DNA of 64,000 nucleotides from contig NZ_CP055157.1 in the NCBI RefSeq assembly GCF_013367775.1, forward strand, positions 248,001 to 312,000, written 5' to 3'. The notes beneath the pieces were generated by a model. The model did not search any database. It was not told where the DNA came from and saw nothing but the letters and a program-made list of their open reading frames with translations. This document shows, in pieces, positions 36,360 through 45,092 of the stretch. Made by a program: the position numbers and the translations under genes. Position 1 is the first letter of the stretch; each line of letters starts with the position of its first letter. This stretch comes from Microbulbifer sp. YPW1 (GTDB lineage: Bacteria > Pseudomonadota > Gammaproteobacteria > Pseudomonadales > Cellvibrionaceae).

Positions 36360-36815
36360 TTAACGAGGTTTCTTTTTTGTCAGGAAGCGCGCCTCATCAA
36401 CTGGACTGGGGACAAAACAAACCGGTTTTTTGCCGAACAGCCGATACCGATTACGCGCGATACGATCATACATCCAATCCCGTACTGATCGAGGGATCAG
36501 GCGTAAACAGATGAATACCGGCCACGGCAGGGGGAGTTGTTTGGCAATACGCAGGAGGGCATCAGACTTTACATATATCTGATTTCCTTCGACCAGAAGC
36601 ATGGTTTCGTATTCATCCAGTGGCAAGCCGAAAAAAGAGAGAATCGCCTGCCCCTCTTCCGACTGCACTGTGGCGAGCTTGAAGCATCGATCGCGGTCGA
36701 ATTTCATGAGAAAGCGCGCCCAGGCGGAGCACAGGCGGCAAACCCCATCAAACAGGACCACTCTGTCCCCTTCTTTCAGGTACGGAGCGGTGATGGTCCG
36801 ATTTTCTTGCGACAT
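36360..36815 (-). CDS. DCC-family (DUF393) thiol-disulfide oxidoreductase-like protein
   Basis: The 151-residue protein has the family-defining FDGVCRLC (Asp23, Cys26, Cys29) near the N-terminus and the later ALLRIAKQLP and DWMYDRIARNRYRLFGK segments. DUF393 members resemble thioredoxin-fold proteins, but activity is unproven for most. It lies 152 bases upstream of the Cys-rich protein gene on the same strand, so the two could share a transcript. Confidence 0.85.
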   Translation of the reverse strand: MSQENRTITAPYLKEGDRVVLFDGVCRLCSAWARFLMKFDRDRCFKLATVQSEEGQAILSFFGLPLDEYETMLLVEGNQIYVKSDALLRIAKQLPLPWPVFICLRLIPRSVRDWMYDRIARNRYRLFGKKPVCFVPSPVDEARFLTKKKPR

Positions 36816-36863
36816 ACAGCGACGTCCCTGATCAGAAAACTCGCAACAGTCACGGGAATATAA

Positions 36864-36902
36864 AACAAAAAAGGCCGCTCTGGATATTCCGGAGCGGCCT
36901 TT
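36864..36902 (-). terminator. Terminator downstream of the RpiB-like gene
   Basis: AAAGGCCGCTC and GAGCGGCCTTT arms form an 11-base stem with an internal short pairing. On the minus strand a T6 run follows. It separates the RpiB-like gene from the DCC gene. Confidence 0.9.
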
Positions 36903-36939
36903 GCCAACGGGTACACGTTTAAGACACCCGCTGTGTATC

Positions 36940-37578
36940 TCAGGAATCCAGTACGCTGCGCACGAAGTCGGTCAGTTCCTGATCCTGGCTGTTTTCAAAG
37001 AAACAGGCCTGGAAGCGCTCACCGGTTACGGCGGTTTTTACCAGTTCCGGATCGATGGCCTTGAGGCCGTCGAGGTAGGCTTTACCGGTGGCTTCCTTGA
37101 TCTGGTTCAGGATGCCGGCGTTGGCCACCTGGGATTCTTTGCGCTCCGGCGGGTAACCCTGGCCTTTCACGCCGGTGAAGGCTTTTTCAAACATGTAGCG
37201 GATATTCAGCTCCGCACCCCAGCCAAAGCCCTTGGCAAAGGGAATCGCCAGCGCGTTGCCATTGTTGATCTGGGCAAACAGGAAGGCATCCGCCGGATCG
37301 ATGCAGTAGCCACAGGTCACACCGGGATAGGCGTTCAGGGACATGAGCGCGCCCTGGCCGGTACCACAACCACTCACCACGAAGTCTACCGCCTTCGAGT
37401 TCAGCAGCAGGCTGCCCATGATGCCGAGGTGGATGTAGGTCAGGCGGTGATCGTTGTCGTCGCTCATACCGGTGTTGTACACGGTGTGGCCCAGTTCGCC
37501 GGCGACGTCCTGCAACTCTTTCAGCACGGTGGCGTTTTTAGACGCCTGGCTGAATTCGTTCATCAGTGCGATTTTCAT
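36940..37578 (-). CDS. RpiB/LacA/LacB-family sugar-phosphate isomerase-like protein
   Basis: Starting at the ATG giving MKIALMNEFSQ, the protein has 212 residues, about 60 longer than RpiB. The family active-site region is VVSGCGTGQGALM, with the proposed base Cys71. The Rossmann-like order (KELQDVAGELGHTVYNTG, then HLGIMGSLLL) is typical. The extended C-terminal part has no feature I recognise. The substrate could be a pentose or a uronate-derived ketose; no sugar-pathway gene is adjacent to decide. Confidence 0.85.
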   Translation of the reverse strand: MKIALMNEFSQASKNATVLKELQDVAGELGHTVYNTGMSDDNDHRLTYIHLGIMGSLLLNSKAVDFVVSGCGTGQGALMSLNAYPGVTCGYCIDPADAFLFAQINNGNALAIPFAKGFGWGAELNIRYMFEKAFTGVKGQGYPPERKESQVANAGILNQIKEATGKAYLDGLKAIDPELVKTAVTGERFQACFFENSQDQELTDFVRSVLDS

Positions 37579-37742
37579 AAATCGGTCTCCAGTTGTCCCC
37601 GCGAGCGGGGAGGAACGCGGATCGCTATCGACAACCGTACAAGAAACGAACAAAACGGGCCGATGCGGGCTTATTTTCGGTCCGGGGATTATATGTGTTT
37701 GGCCGATTAATAAAAACCGGTCAGGCAGGTTTGCAGAGTGCT

Positions 37743-38420
37743 TCAAGCCTGATTGCGTAATGTGACAGGCCATGCCCCGCCAATCAGGCCACCGATTGCC
37801 GCCGCTAGTACTGCAAACAGTGCTGTATACCAGGGTGCCTCAAGCACCTGCAGGGTGAACGCCGATAAAATGATCCACAGCATAGGTATCGCGCACGCAA
37901 GCCACTGCACCCAGCCGCGCAGAACAATCAGTAGCAGGCCGAGGGTAGCCACGGCCGTGGGATCCGGGTGCAGGCCGAAGACTTCCGCCTGCTGCCAGCC
38001 TATGCCGAGCACCGGCACCAGAAGGGGAAACCCCAGCAAACCCACCAGCGCGATCAACACACCGGTTGTGGCAACGCCAGGTGCAGCCGCCGGGCGGCTG
38101 TTACTGCCTGTCAGGGCAAGCACCAGCAGCGCCCCGCCTTGCAACAGCCACGCCCAGCACAGGTAGCGCCCAATCCAGTTCAGGTTGGCGTAACGCTGCT
38201 CGAAATAAGCGATAGCGACAAATACCCACAGCGGTGCCAGCAGCGCCAGCGCCGGTCGACCACGGCCGCGCAAGGCCAATATCAGGGCCACAAAGCCCGC
38301 GGCCAAGGTAAAAAGCTGCATTGGCCAGAAGCTCTCCCCCATGCGCGCGAGCAGACGGAAGTAGACGTCCGGGGCGAAGGGAATAAAGTCCCGCAGTGCG
38401 TAGCTGCTCCAGTCGCTCAT
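37743..38420 (-). CDS. DUF6064-like multi-pass membrane protein
   Basis: The 225-residue protein has about seven hydrophobic helices. It begins with a soluble patch DFIPFAPDVYFRLLARMGES that resembles the start of DUF6064 proteins. No catalytic motif is visible. It lies 23 bases after the aldo/keto reductase gene on the same strand. Function unknown. Confidence 0.65.
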   Translation of the reverse strand: MSDWSSYALRDFIPFAPDVYFRLLARMGESFWPMQLFTLAAGFVALILALRGRGRPALALLAPLWVFVAIAYFEQRYANLNWIGRYLCWAWLLQGGALLVLALTGSNSRPAAAPGVATTGVLIALVGLLGFPLLVPVLGIGWQQAEVFGLHPDPTAVATLGLLLIVLRGWVQWLACAIPMLWIILSAFTLQVLEAPWYTALFAVLAAAIGGLIGGAWPVTLRNQA

Positions 38421-38443
38421 GGCGCTTGCTCCCGATGATTGCC

Positions 38444-39376
38444 CTACAGGGACTCGATGAAGGCCGCCATTTTCTGCCGGGTTTTCTCGTCCACAAGCGG
38501 GGCCCGGCCAGCGGCCATATTTTCATTCATGTGCGCGACCAGGGAGGTGGCGGGTATCGCGCAGTTGACCGCGGGGTGGCTGACGATAAATTTCAGCAGG
38601 AAGTCCGCCCAGGTCTGGCAACCACACTCCACAAGTGCCCACTCCGGTAGTTGCTCCCGCCGTTTCAATCCCTTGATCAGACTGCCACCGTCGTAGGGTC
38701 GGTTGGCAATCACCGCGATCCCCTTTTCCCGGGCCAGAGGCAACAGACGCGCTTCGGCTTGCCGGTGGGTGATATTGTAGGTGAGCTGCGCGAAATCGAT
38801 CTCGGTACCGGCCATCACCCGCTCGAATTCCTCGTGGCGGCGGCCGTGAGAGGTGGTGATGCCCAAATAGCGGATAACACCACTGGATTTGAGTTCCCGC
38901 AGCACGGGCAGGTGCTGCTGCCAGTCATCGAGGTTGTGCACCTGCACCAGATCAAACGTTTTCAAACCCCAGCGCCGCGCGAGGCTCGCCACTTGCTCAC
39001 GCGTGGTGCCGCCGGCGGGACTCCAGACCTTTTCCGCACTGAACAGGGATTTCGGCACCCCCAGTTGCCGCAACGCAAAACCCAGGGTGTCCGCGGCGGA
39101 ACCGTACATGGGGGAAGAATCTACCAGCCCGCCACCGCCGGCGAAAAATGCTTTCAGCACCCGGGTACGCGCCGCGAGCAACTCCGGGTCATCCCCTACA
39201 TTGAAGGTGCGCCAGGTGCCCATACCGATGACCGGCAGCGGCTCACCACTCGCGGGAATCGGCTTGCGTTGCATTGCCGAGTCTTGGGCCGAAAGAAGAC
39301 GGGGAAATCCCCAGGCACTGATCACACCGGCGCTCAGCATTTTGAGAAATCGGCGGCGCAAGAACTGACCTTCCAT
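38444..39376 (-). CDS. Tat-exported aldo/keto reductase
   Basis: The 310-residue protein carries a twin-arginine signal (RRRFLKM at 7-13, hydrophobic core, then LLSAQ). The AKR barrel shows DSSPMYG (Asp and Tyr of the catalytic tetrad), the Lys in SAEKVWSP and the His in VQVHNLDDW. Most AKRs are cytoplasmic NADPH enzymes; Tat export implies folding with cofactor before transport. It sits with a small membrane protein, a luciferase-like monooxygenase and a DUF6064-like gene, an association of unknown purpose. Confidence 0.88.
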   Translation of the reverse strand: MEGQFLRRRFLKMLSAGVISAWGFPRLLSAQDSAMQRKPIPASGEPLPVIGMGTWRTFNVGDDPELLAARTRVLKAFFAGGGGLVDSSPMYGSAADTLGFALRQLGVPKSLFSAEKVWSPAGGTTREQVASLARRWGLKTFDLVQVHNLDDWQQHLPVLRELKSSGVIRYLGITTSHGRRHEEFERVMAGTEIDFAQLTYNITHRQAEARLLPLAREKGIAVIANRPYDGGSLIKGLKRREQLPEWALVECGCQTWADFLLKFIVSHPAVNCAIPATSLVAHMNENMAAGRAPLVDEKTRQKMAAFIESL

Positions 39377-39388
39377 GGTTTTTCCTCT

Positions 39389-39790
39389 TTAGCGATAAGC
39401 CTCGAATGTCTGCGGTCGCACTATGGCGGTCGCGAGAATCAGAACGAAGCAGCCGAGCACAAAAACTTTATTCACAAACCAGTTGCTGCGCCAGATATCC
39501 CATTCCGGTTGTGCCAGAAATAACAGGAACTTGCTTACAATTATCAGGATTTCTACCACCGACATGCCAATGGCCAGGGCGCGAAGATATCCGGGTCTCT
39601 GCAACAATGCCCAGCCAAGCCACAAGTGCGCGACAGGCCACAGGTCCCAGTACACATACGTGTTCCAGGGCAATCCACTGGTCAAAGCAAAGGCCACCGG
39701 AAACAGGTATTTGATAAACAGTGTCCACGCCACCAGCACAAACAGGAAGTGCGCCAGAAACAGCCGCCAGGATGACCAGTGGTCAGCCAT
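39389..39790 (-). CDS. Small multi-pass membrane protein of unknown function
   Basis: From the ATG giving [11 protein letters not shown], the 133-residue protein has four hydrophobic segments (about 10-28, 40-60, 66-88 and 105-125) rich in Trp and Leu. It starts eight bases inside the end of the luciferase-like gene and ends 13 bases before the aldo/keto reductase start, so it is clearly part of that operon. I do not recognise the family. Confidence 0.65.
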   Translation of the reverse strand: MADHWSSWRLFLAHFLFVLVAWTLFIKYLFPVAFALTSGLPWNTYVYWDLWPVAHLWLGWALLQRPGYLRALAIGMSVVEILIIVSKFLLFLAQPEWDIWRSNWFVNKVFVLGCFVLILATAIVRPQTFEAYR

Positions 39791-40781
39791 CGACACGCTC
39801 CCGCAGCACCTCCGCCGCCAGCTCGAAGGAACGCAGCCGCGCCGTGTGATCGTAGATAGCTCCGGTGACAATCAGCTCATCGACCGCAGTGCGCGCGACA
39901 AAACGATCAATCCATGCCGCCACCGTATCGCGTGTGCCCACCGCGCTCTCCGCCAGGGCCTGCGCCACCTGCATGCGCTCGGCGGGCGGCGCGATGGATT
40001 CCGGGTCGTCCACCGGCGGCTTGATCTTGCCGGGGGTGCCCCGGCGCAGGGCAACAAACTGCTGCTCGATGGAAGTCATCAGCTTGCGTGCCTCGTCGCC
40101 GTCATCTGCGGTAAATACATTGATCGCTGCGGCTACATAGGGGGCATCCAGGTGCTCGGAAGGCTGGAACTGCTCGCGGTACAGATGCAGCGCCTGATCC
40201 AGCATGGCCGGAGCGAAGTGCGAAGCGAAGGCAAACGGCAGCCCCATCGCCGCCGCCAACTGGGCGCTGTACAGGCTGGAGCCCAGCAGCCAGACCGGTA
40301 CCTGCAACCCTGCTCCGGGCACCGCGCGCACCCGCTGCCCGGGTTTTTCAGGGGCAAAGTAGTGCAGCAGCTCGCGCACATCCTGCGGAAACTGATCCGC
40401 CGCATGCAGGGGATCCCGGCGCAACGCCGTCATGGTAGCGCCATCGGTGCCCGGCGCGCGCCCCAGCCCCAGATCCACACGATCGGGATAGAGCGCCGCC
40501 AGGGTGCCAAACTGCTCGGCGATCACCAGTGGTGCGTGATTGGGTAACATGACGCCACCGGCGGCGACGCGGATCCGCTCTGTGCCCGCCGCGATGTGCC
40601 CCAAAGCCACCGCGGTAGCCGCACTCGCCACACCGGTCATATTGTGATGCTCGGCCATCCAGTAACGGTGGTATCCGAAGCGCTCCGCATGCTGTGCCAG
40701 ATCCAGAGAGTTCATCAGTGCCTGGCGGGCGTCGCTGCCCTCGGTAATCGGAGAGAGGTCCAGTAGTGAGAATGCGCGCAT
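39783..40781 (-). CDS. LLM-class flavin-dependent oxidoreductase
   Basis: The 332-residue bacterial-luciferase-fold protein has the MsnO8-type pattern: LLDLSPI at the start, [39 protein letters not shown], and [10 protein letters not shown]. Such enzymes use FMNH2 from a partner reductase or F420-like flavins. The substrate is unknown. It leads the minus-strand run of membrane protein, aldo/keto reductase and DUF6064-like gene. Confidence 0.9.
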   Translation of the reverse strand: MRAFSLLDLSPITEGSDARQALMNSLDLAQHAERFGYHRYWMAEHHNMTGVASAATAVALGHIAAGTERIRVAAGGVMLPNHAPLVIAEQFGTLAALYPDRVDLGLGRAPGTDGATMTALRRDPLHAADQFPQDVRELLHYFAPEKPGQRVRAVPGAGLQVPVWLLGSSLYSAQLAAAMGLPFAFASHFAPAMLDQALHLYREQFQPSEHLDAPYVAAAINVFTADDGDEARKLMTSIEQQFVALRRGTPGKIKPPVDDPESIAPPAERMQVAQALAESAVGTRDTVAAWIDRFVARTAVDELIVTGAIYDHTARLRSFELAAEVLRERVDG

Positions 40782-40916
40782 AGCAACTCCTTAACGCGTT
40801 TGGCCTTTCGTATCTTGTCAAATAGGCGTATCAGATATGACCATCCTATCCAACCTGTTCTCCGTGCACACCCCAGTTCCGGCGCCAATCAATATCTGAT
40901 AGCATCGCGCCCGCAA

Positions 40917-41015
40917 ACCTAAGGGGTGGCTTACGCCTGAGATGCTGCAGGATCCGCGAGGATTCCACAGCAAACCCTTGAACCTGATCCGGTTAATACC
41001 GGCGTAGGAATAGGT
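40917..41015 (+). ncRNA. TPP riboswitch (THI element)
   Basis: The conserved core is present in order: AAGGGGTG, then CTGAGATG, then the ACCCTTGAACCTGATC block and GGTTAATACCGGCGTAGGAA. P1 closes by pairing ACCTA (40917-40921) with TAGGT (41011-41015). It binds thiamine pyrophosphate and sits 66 bases ahead of the TonB-dependent receptor. A T/C-rich run (about 41050-41070) could pair with the purine-rich ribosome site just before the ATG, which would give translational control; that part is inference. Confidence 0.96.
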
Positions 41016-41081
41016 AGTCCTCCAGCTCCCCTCTTCACGTCGCGCACCGGGTCTCTTTCATTTCCCTATCGAGAGAGAGCC

Positions 41082-43211
41082 ATGAATTTCAACCACGCTA
41101 TCAAACCACTGACATATTCGATCGGTCTTGCGATCGCACTCACCAGCACCTCCACCACTGCGGAGAGCGCCATCGAGGAAGTGGTTGTCACCAGCCAGCT
41201 GCGAGAGGCCAGCCAGCTCGACACGCCAACCAGCGTGAGTGTGCTGAATTCCGCGGCAATTGAAACCCGCGGCGCAAGCAACCTCGAGCAGCTACTGAAC
41301 CTGGCCCCCAATGTGAATTTCTCCAGTGGCGCCTCTCGCGGGCGTTTCGTACAGATCCGCGGAATCGGCGAGCGCAGCCAGTTTATTGACCCGGTGAACC
41401 CCTCCGTGGGCCTGATCGTCGACGGTATCGATTTCACCGGCCTGGGCCTCGCCGCCAGCACCCTGGATATGCAACAGGTAGAAATCCTGCGCGGCCCGCA
41501 GGGAACGGTATACGGCGCCAACGCGCTGGCGGGCCTGGTCAACATGACCAGCAATGCACCCAGCGCAACCCCGTTTGCCAAAGTGTCTGCAGAGGCCGCC
41601 CAGTATGGCGCCCATACACTGTCCGCGGTAACCAGTGGCTCGCTGTCCGAGCAGCTGAGCTACCGCTTTGCCCTGCAGAATCAGCAGTCCGACGGCTATG
41701 TGCACAACCGTTACCTGGGCCGCAAGGACACCAACAACATCGATGAGACCGTGGGCCGCGGCAAGCTGCGCTATCAGGCCAGCGATGACCTGCAGCTGGA
41801 CTTCACCGTTTTCTATCTGGATGCGGACAACGGTTACGATGCCTTCACCCTGGATAATTCCCGCAATACCCTGTCCGACCAGCCCGGCTGGGACCGCCAG
41901 GAAACCCTCGCGGGCGCGATCAGCAGCCAGTGGAGCGGCAGTGATCTGTTCACTCTGAAATCTGTACTGAGCGCCGCCAGCTCCGACACCGAATACGGCT
42001 ACGACGAGGACTGGACCCACGTCGGCTTCCACCCCTGGGAGTACAGCTCCACAGATAACTACCTGCGCGACCGCGACAACCTGAGCGCGGACGTGCGCCT
42101 GGTTTCCACCAATGACAGCCTGCTGTTTGGCGGCAGTACCGGCTGGGTGGCCGGGGTTTACCTGCGTAGCGAGGAAGAAGCCCTGGAGCGCAATGCCAGC
42201 TTCGCCAGTCAGTTCGACACCGACAACGCGGCGATTTACGGACAGCTGAATAGCGCAATAGGTGCGCGCTTTGAACTGATTACCGGCCTGCGCCTGGAAC
42301 AGCGCAGTGCGGATTACGCGGACTCCCTCGCGGTCACCAGCGACACCCGCGAAGACCTGTGGGGAGGCAATATCACCCTGCGCTTCAGCGCCAGCGACAC
42401 CACCATGGTCTACGGCACCCTATCCCGCGGATACAAGGCGGGTGGCGTTAACGGGCGTATCATCTCCGCCTCTGCCGGCAATCCGGATATCGGCAGCGAC
42501 ACTTTCCTATTCGATACCGAAAGCATGCTGAACTACGAGCTGGGGGTAAAAGGCGACTGGCTGGAAAACCGCCTGCAGGCCCAGGTCGCCGCCTTCTACC
42601 AGGACCGCAGCGATGTCCAGGCCAAGCAGTCCATTTTCAATCCGGAGGATTTTTCCTTCGACGATTACCTGGCAAACGCAGCCGGAGGCCACAGTACCGG
42701 TATCGAAGCTGAAGTCACCTTTCAGGCAAGCGACGCCCTGCAACTGTTCGCCACTTTCGGCTGGCTGAATGCGGAATTCGAGGACTTTATCAGCAGCACC
42801 CACGTGGATGCCCGCGATGACAACACTGGTGAAACCTCGCTGGTCAGCCTCGAAGGCCGCGATCTGGCCCACGCCCCCAACTATCAGTTCTTCACCGGTG
42901 CCGAATATGCACTGACAGCGAACCTGATGTTCCGCGTGGAAGTGGAAGGCAAGGACGACTTCTATTTCTCCAACAGCCACAACGAAAAATCCACCGCCTA
43001 TGAACTGGTCAACGCGCGTCTGACCTACCGCGGCGATGACTGGGATATTTCCCTGTGGGGACGCAATCTCACCGATGAGACAATCTACACCCGCGGCTTT
43101 TATTTCAGTAACCAGTTCGGTAACAACCCGGCCAATGGCTACGCGCCGGATGCCTACTACCAGCTGGGAGAGCCACGTGTGGCGGGTGTGTCCGCGAGCT
43201 ATACTTTCTGA
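41082..43211 (+). CDS. TonB-dependent receptor, predicted thiamine uptake
   Basis: The 709-residue outer-membrane receptor has a signal peptide (1 to about 27), a TonB box (EEVVVTS, 32-38), a plug domain ending near 155 (VEILRGPQGTVYGANALAGLVNM), and a beta-barrel closing with the C-terminal aromatic SASYTF. It is the first gene under the TPP riboswitch. A role in thiamine import is inferred from this and from the downstream salvage genes. Riboswitch-linked receptors of this kind have been predicted in other gammaproteobacteria. Confidence 0.92.
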   Translation: MNFNHAIKPLTYSIGLAIALTSTSTTAESAIEEVVVTSQLREASQLDTPTSVSVLNSAAIETRGASNLEQLLNLAPNVNFSSGASRGRFVQIRGIGERSQFIDPVNPSVGLIVDGIDFTGLGLAASTLDMQQVEILRGPQGTVYGANALAGLVNMTSNAPSATPFAKVSAEAAQYGAHTLSAVTSGSLSEQLSYRFALQNQQSDGYVHNRYLGRKDTNNIDETVGRGKLRYQASDDLQLDFTVFYLDADNGYDAFTLDNSRNTLSDQPGWDRQETLAGAISSQWSGSDLFTLKSVLSAASSDTEYGYDEDWTHVGFHPWEYSSTDNYLRDRDNLSADVRLVSTNDSLLFGGSTGWVAGVYLRSEEEALERNASFASQFDTDNAAIYGQLNSAIGARFELITGLRLEQRSADYADSLAVTSDTREDLWGGNITLRFSASDTTMVYGTLSRGYKAGGVNGRIISASAGNPDIGSDTFLFDTESMLNYELGVKGDWLENRLQAQVAAFYQDRSDVQAKQSIFNPEDFSFDDYLANAAGGHSTGIEAEVTFQASDALQLFATFGWLNAEFEDFISSTHVDARDDNTGETSLVSLEGRDLAHAPNYQFFTGAEYALTANLMFRVEVEGKDDFYFSNSHNEKSTAYELVNARLTYRGDDWDISLWGRNLTDETIYTRGFYFSNQFGNNPANGYAPDAYYQLGEPRVAGVSASYTF

Positions 43212-43240
43212 TTTCCCGAAAAGAACCGGAGCCGAACACC

Positions 43241-43525
43241 ATGGAATCTCCTGATGAACCGTCCTTGAAGCTGTCTGTGGAAATCAGCATGTACCCGCTG
43301 CAAGACGAGTACCTGCCCGCGATCAGAGACTTTATCGAACGCCTGCACAACCACCCGGAACTGCAGGTGATCAGCAACACCATGAGCACCCAGGTGTTCG
43401 GTGACTACGATCCACTGATGGATATGCTGAAAACGGAAATCCGTACCTCCTACGAGCAGTTTGGGCGTGCGATTTTCGTGTGCAAATTTATCGACGGCGA
43501 CCTGAATCCCAATCTCGGCGTGTAA
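43241..43525 (+). CDS. YkoF/MTH1187-like thiamine-binding protein
   Basis: The 94-residue protein opens with LSVEISMYPLQDEYLPAIRDFI and continues with NTMSTQVFGDYDPLMDMLKTEI, the ferredoxin-like pattern of the YkoF/MTH1187 thiamine-binding family. No signal peptide is seen, so it should be cytoplasmic. It is 29 bases after the receptor and 15 before the permease. In Bacillus, YkoF works with the ykoCDE transporter; here the partner permease appears to be the PnuT-like protein. Confidence 0.8.
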   Translation: MESPDEPSLKLSVEISMYPLQDEYLPAIRDFIERLHNHPELQVISNTMSTQVFGDYDPLMDMLKTEIRTSYEQFGRAIFVCKFIDGDLNPNLGV

Positions 43526-43540
43526 ACGGAAACCGCGATC

Positions 43541-44227
43541 ATGTTCAGCCCGGAAGTGCGCGACGCCATCACCAGTTCCCTTGCCGCCATGTCCCTGTGG
43601 GAGCTGGCAGCGGTGATACTCGCGCTCGCCTATCTGCTACTGGCGATGCGGGAAAATATCCTGTGCTGGTACGCGGCTTTCGCCAGCACGGCGATTTACC
43701 TGTTCCTGTTCTGGGACGTCAGCCTGCTGATGGAGTCCGCACTGCAGGTCTTCTACCTGTTGATTGCGGTATACGGCTGGTGGCAATGGCGACATCGCAA
43801 CGATGCCAGCAAGGAACGCCATATTCACCGCTGGCGGGCCCGCACCCACCTGCTCGCCTTCAGTTTTATCGGACTGCTGACCCTGTTGTTCGGCTATGTG
43901 CTGGACAACTACACCAGCGCCGCCCTGCCCTATCTGGATTCCTTCACCACCTGGGGCGCCGTAGTGACTACCTACATGGTCACGCGCAAGGTCATCGAAA
44001 ACTGGCTCTACTGGATTGTGATCGACGGTGCTGCCATTTACCTGTACATCGACCGCGAGCTGTACCTTACCGCGGTGTTGTTTGCGCTCTATGTGATCCT
44101 GGTAGTGATTGGATTCTTCCAGTGGCTTTCTCTCTACCGCAAACAGCAGGGCATGCTGCACGCGGGTTCTCCCACCAACCGCGTGACACCTGCCACCGAG
44201 CCCCACCGTGACGCTCCCACCGGCTGA
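43541..44227 (+). CDS. pnuT: PnuC-family permease, predicted thiamine transporter PnuT
   Basis: The 228-residue inner-membrane protein has about seven helices and the PnuC-family landmarks YGWWQWRHR and GAVVTTYMVTRKVIENWLYWIVID. PnuC-type proteins move vitamin precursors by facilitated diffusion and need intracellular phosphorylation to trap them. The riboswitch and the adjacent kinase point to thiamine rather than nicotinamide riboside. Its end overlaps the kinase start by 20 bases. Confidence 0.9.
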   Translation: MFSPEVRDAITSSLAAMSLWELAAVILALAYLLLAMRENILCWYAAFASTAIYLFLFWDVSLLMESALQVFYLLIAVYGWWQWRHRNDASKERHIHRWRARTHLLAFSFIGLLTLLFGYVLDNYTSAALPYLDSFTTWGAVVTTYMVTRKVIENWLYWIVIDGAAIYLYIDRELYLTAVLFALYVILVVIGFFQWLSLYRKQQGMLHAGSPTNRVTPATEPHRDAPTG

Positions 44228-45092
44228 TTTCCTGCCTGCCGACTGGCCTCTGTGGAGCACTAGCCAACCGACGCTGCTCAAGCCCCTCACCCTGGGCCTG
44301 ACCAATCGCAGCTTCCTGCTGGCAGCGGGCGAGGACAGGTTGGTACTGCGGCTCAATTCCCCGATCAGTGATGCTTTGGACCTGAACCGCCCCGCGGAAG
44401 CGGAGGCATTACATCTGGCGGACACGGAAGGGCTCTGCGCGCCGCTGGTGTACTGCGACCCCGAATACCGCTACCTGGTCACCCGCTATATTTCCGGTAC
44501 ACCGCTGACGCTGGCGGAAAACACCGGAATTGCGCAAATTGCGCAGCTGTTGCAAGACATTCACCGGCTGCCGCCCATTGCCGCGCAGCTGGATATTGAG
44601 CAGAAAATTGCCAGCTACTGGACATCGATCAACACAGACGACGCTTTTTTCGAATCCTTGCGCACACTGCAGCGCAGGGTGCAGTCCAGTATTGTTGCGA
44701 CACGAAATTGTGCATCCTCGCCTGCCCTGTGCCACAACGACCTGCTCGCCGACAACCTGCTGATTAGCGAGAGCGGGCGCCTGTACGCGATCGACTGGGA
44801 ATATGCCGCGAGCGGTGATCCTTTTTACGATCTCGCGGTGATTGCCGAGGGTTACGACCTGGATTCCGCGCAGCAGTCGCACCTGCTGCAACAGTATCTG
44901 GCACAACCGGTGGATAACGAGGAAATGGCCCGACTGGACCACTGGCGAGTGATTTACCGTTACCTGTCGATACTCTGGTATGCGGTTCAGGCCTCCAATT
45001 CCGACGACCATGCGGAGAAGCAGAATTTTTCCGCCGTGCTGCGCCGTGAAATCGAAGCCATCAGGAAGGCGCTGTCCCGGTCAGGGCACTGA
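44208..45092 (+). CDS. Thiamine kinase-like phosphotransferase
   Basis: The 294-residue protein has the aminoglycoside/choline-kinase fold: TLGLTNRSFLL at the N-lobe, the catalytic HNDLLADN (Brenner motif), and the metal-binding IDWEYAASGDPFYDLA. In a TPP-riboswitch operon beside a PnuT-like permease the likely substrate is thiamine, which would be trapped as the monophosphate. Start is GTG within pnuT. Its 3' end overlaps the converging iron-ADH gene by 32 bases. Confidence 0.87.
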   Translation: MTLPPADFLPADWPLWSTSQPTLLKPLTLGLTNRSFLLAAGEDRLVLRLNSPISDALDLNRPAEAEALHLADTEGLCAPLVYCDPEYRYLVTRYISGTPLTLAENTGIAQIAQLLQDIHRLPPIAAQLDIEQKIASYWTSINTDDAFFESLRTLQRRVQSSIVATRNCASSPALCHNDLLADNLLISESGRLYAIDWEYAASGDPFYDLAVIAEGYDLDSAQQSHLLQQYLAQPVDNEEMARLDHWRVIYRYLSILWYAVQASNSDDHAEKQNFSAVLRREIEAIRKALSRSGH

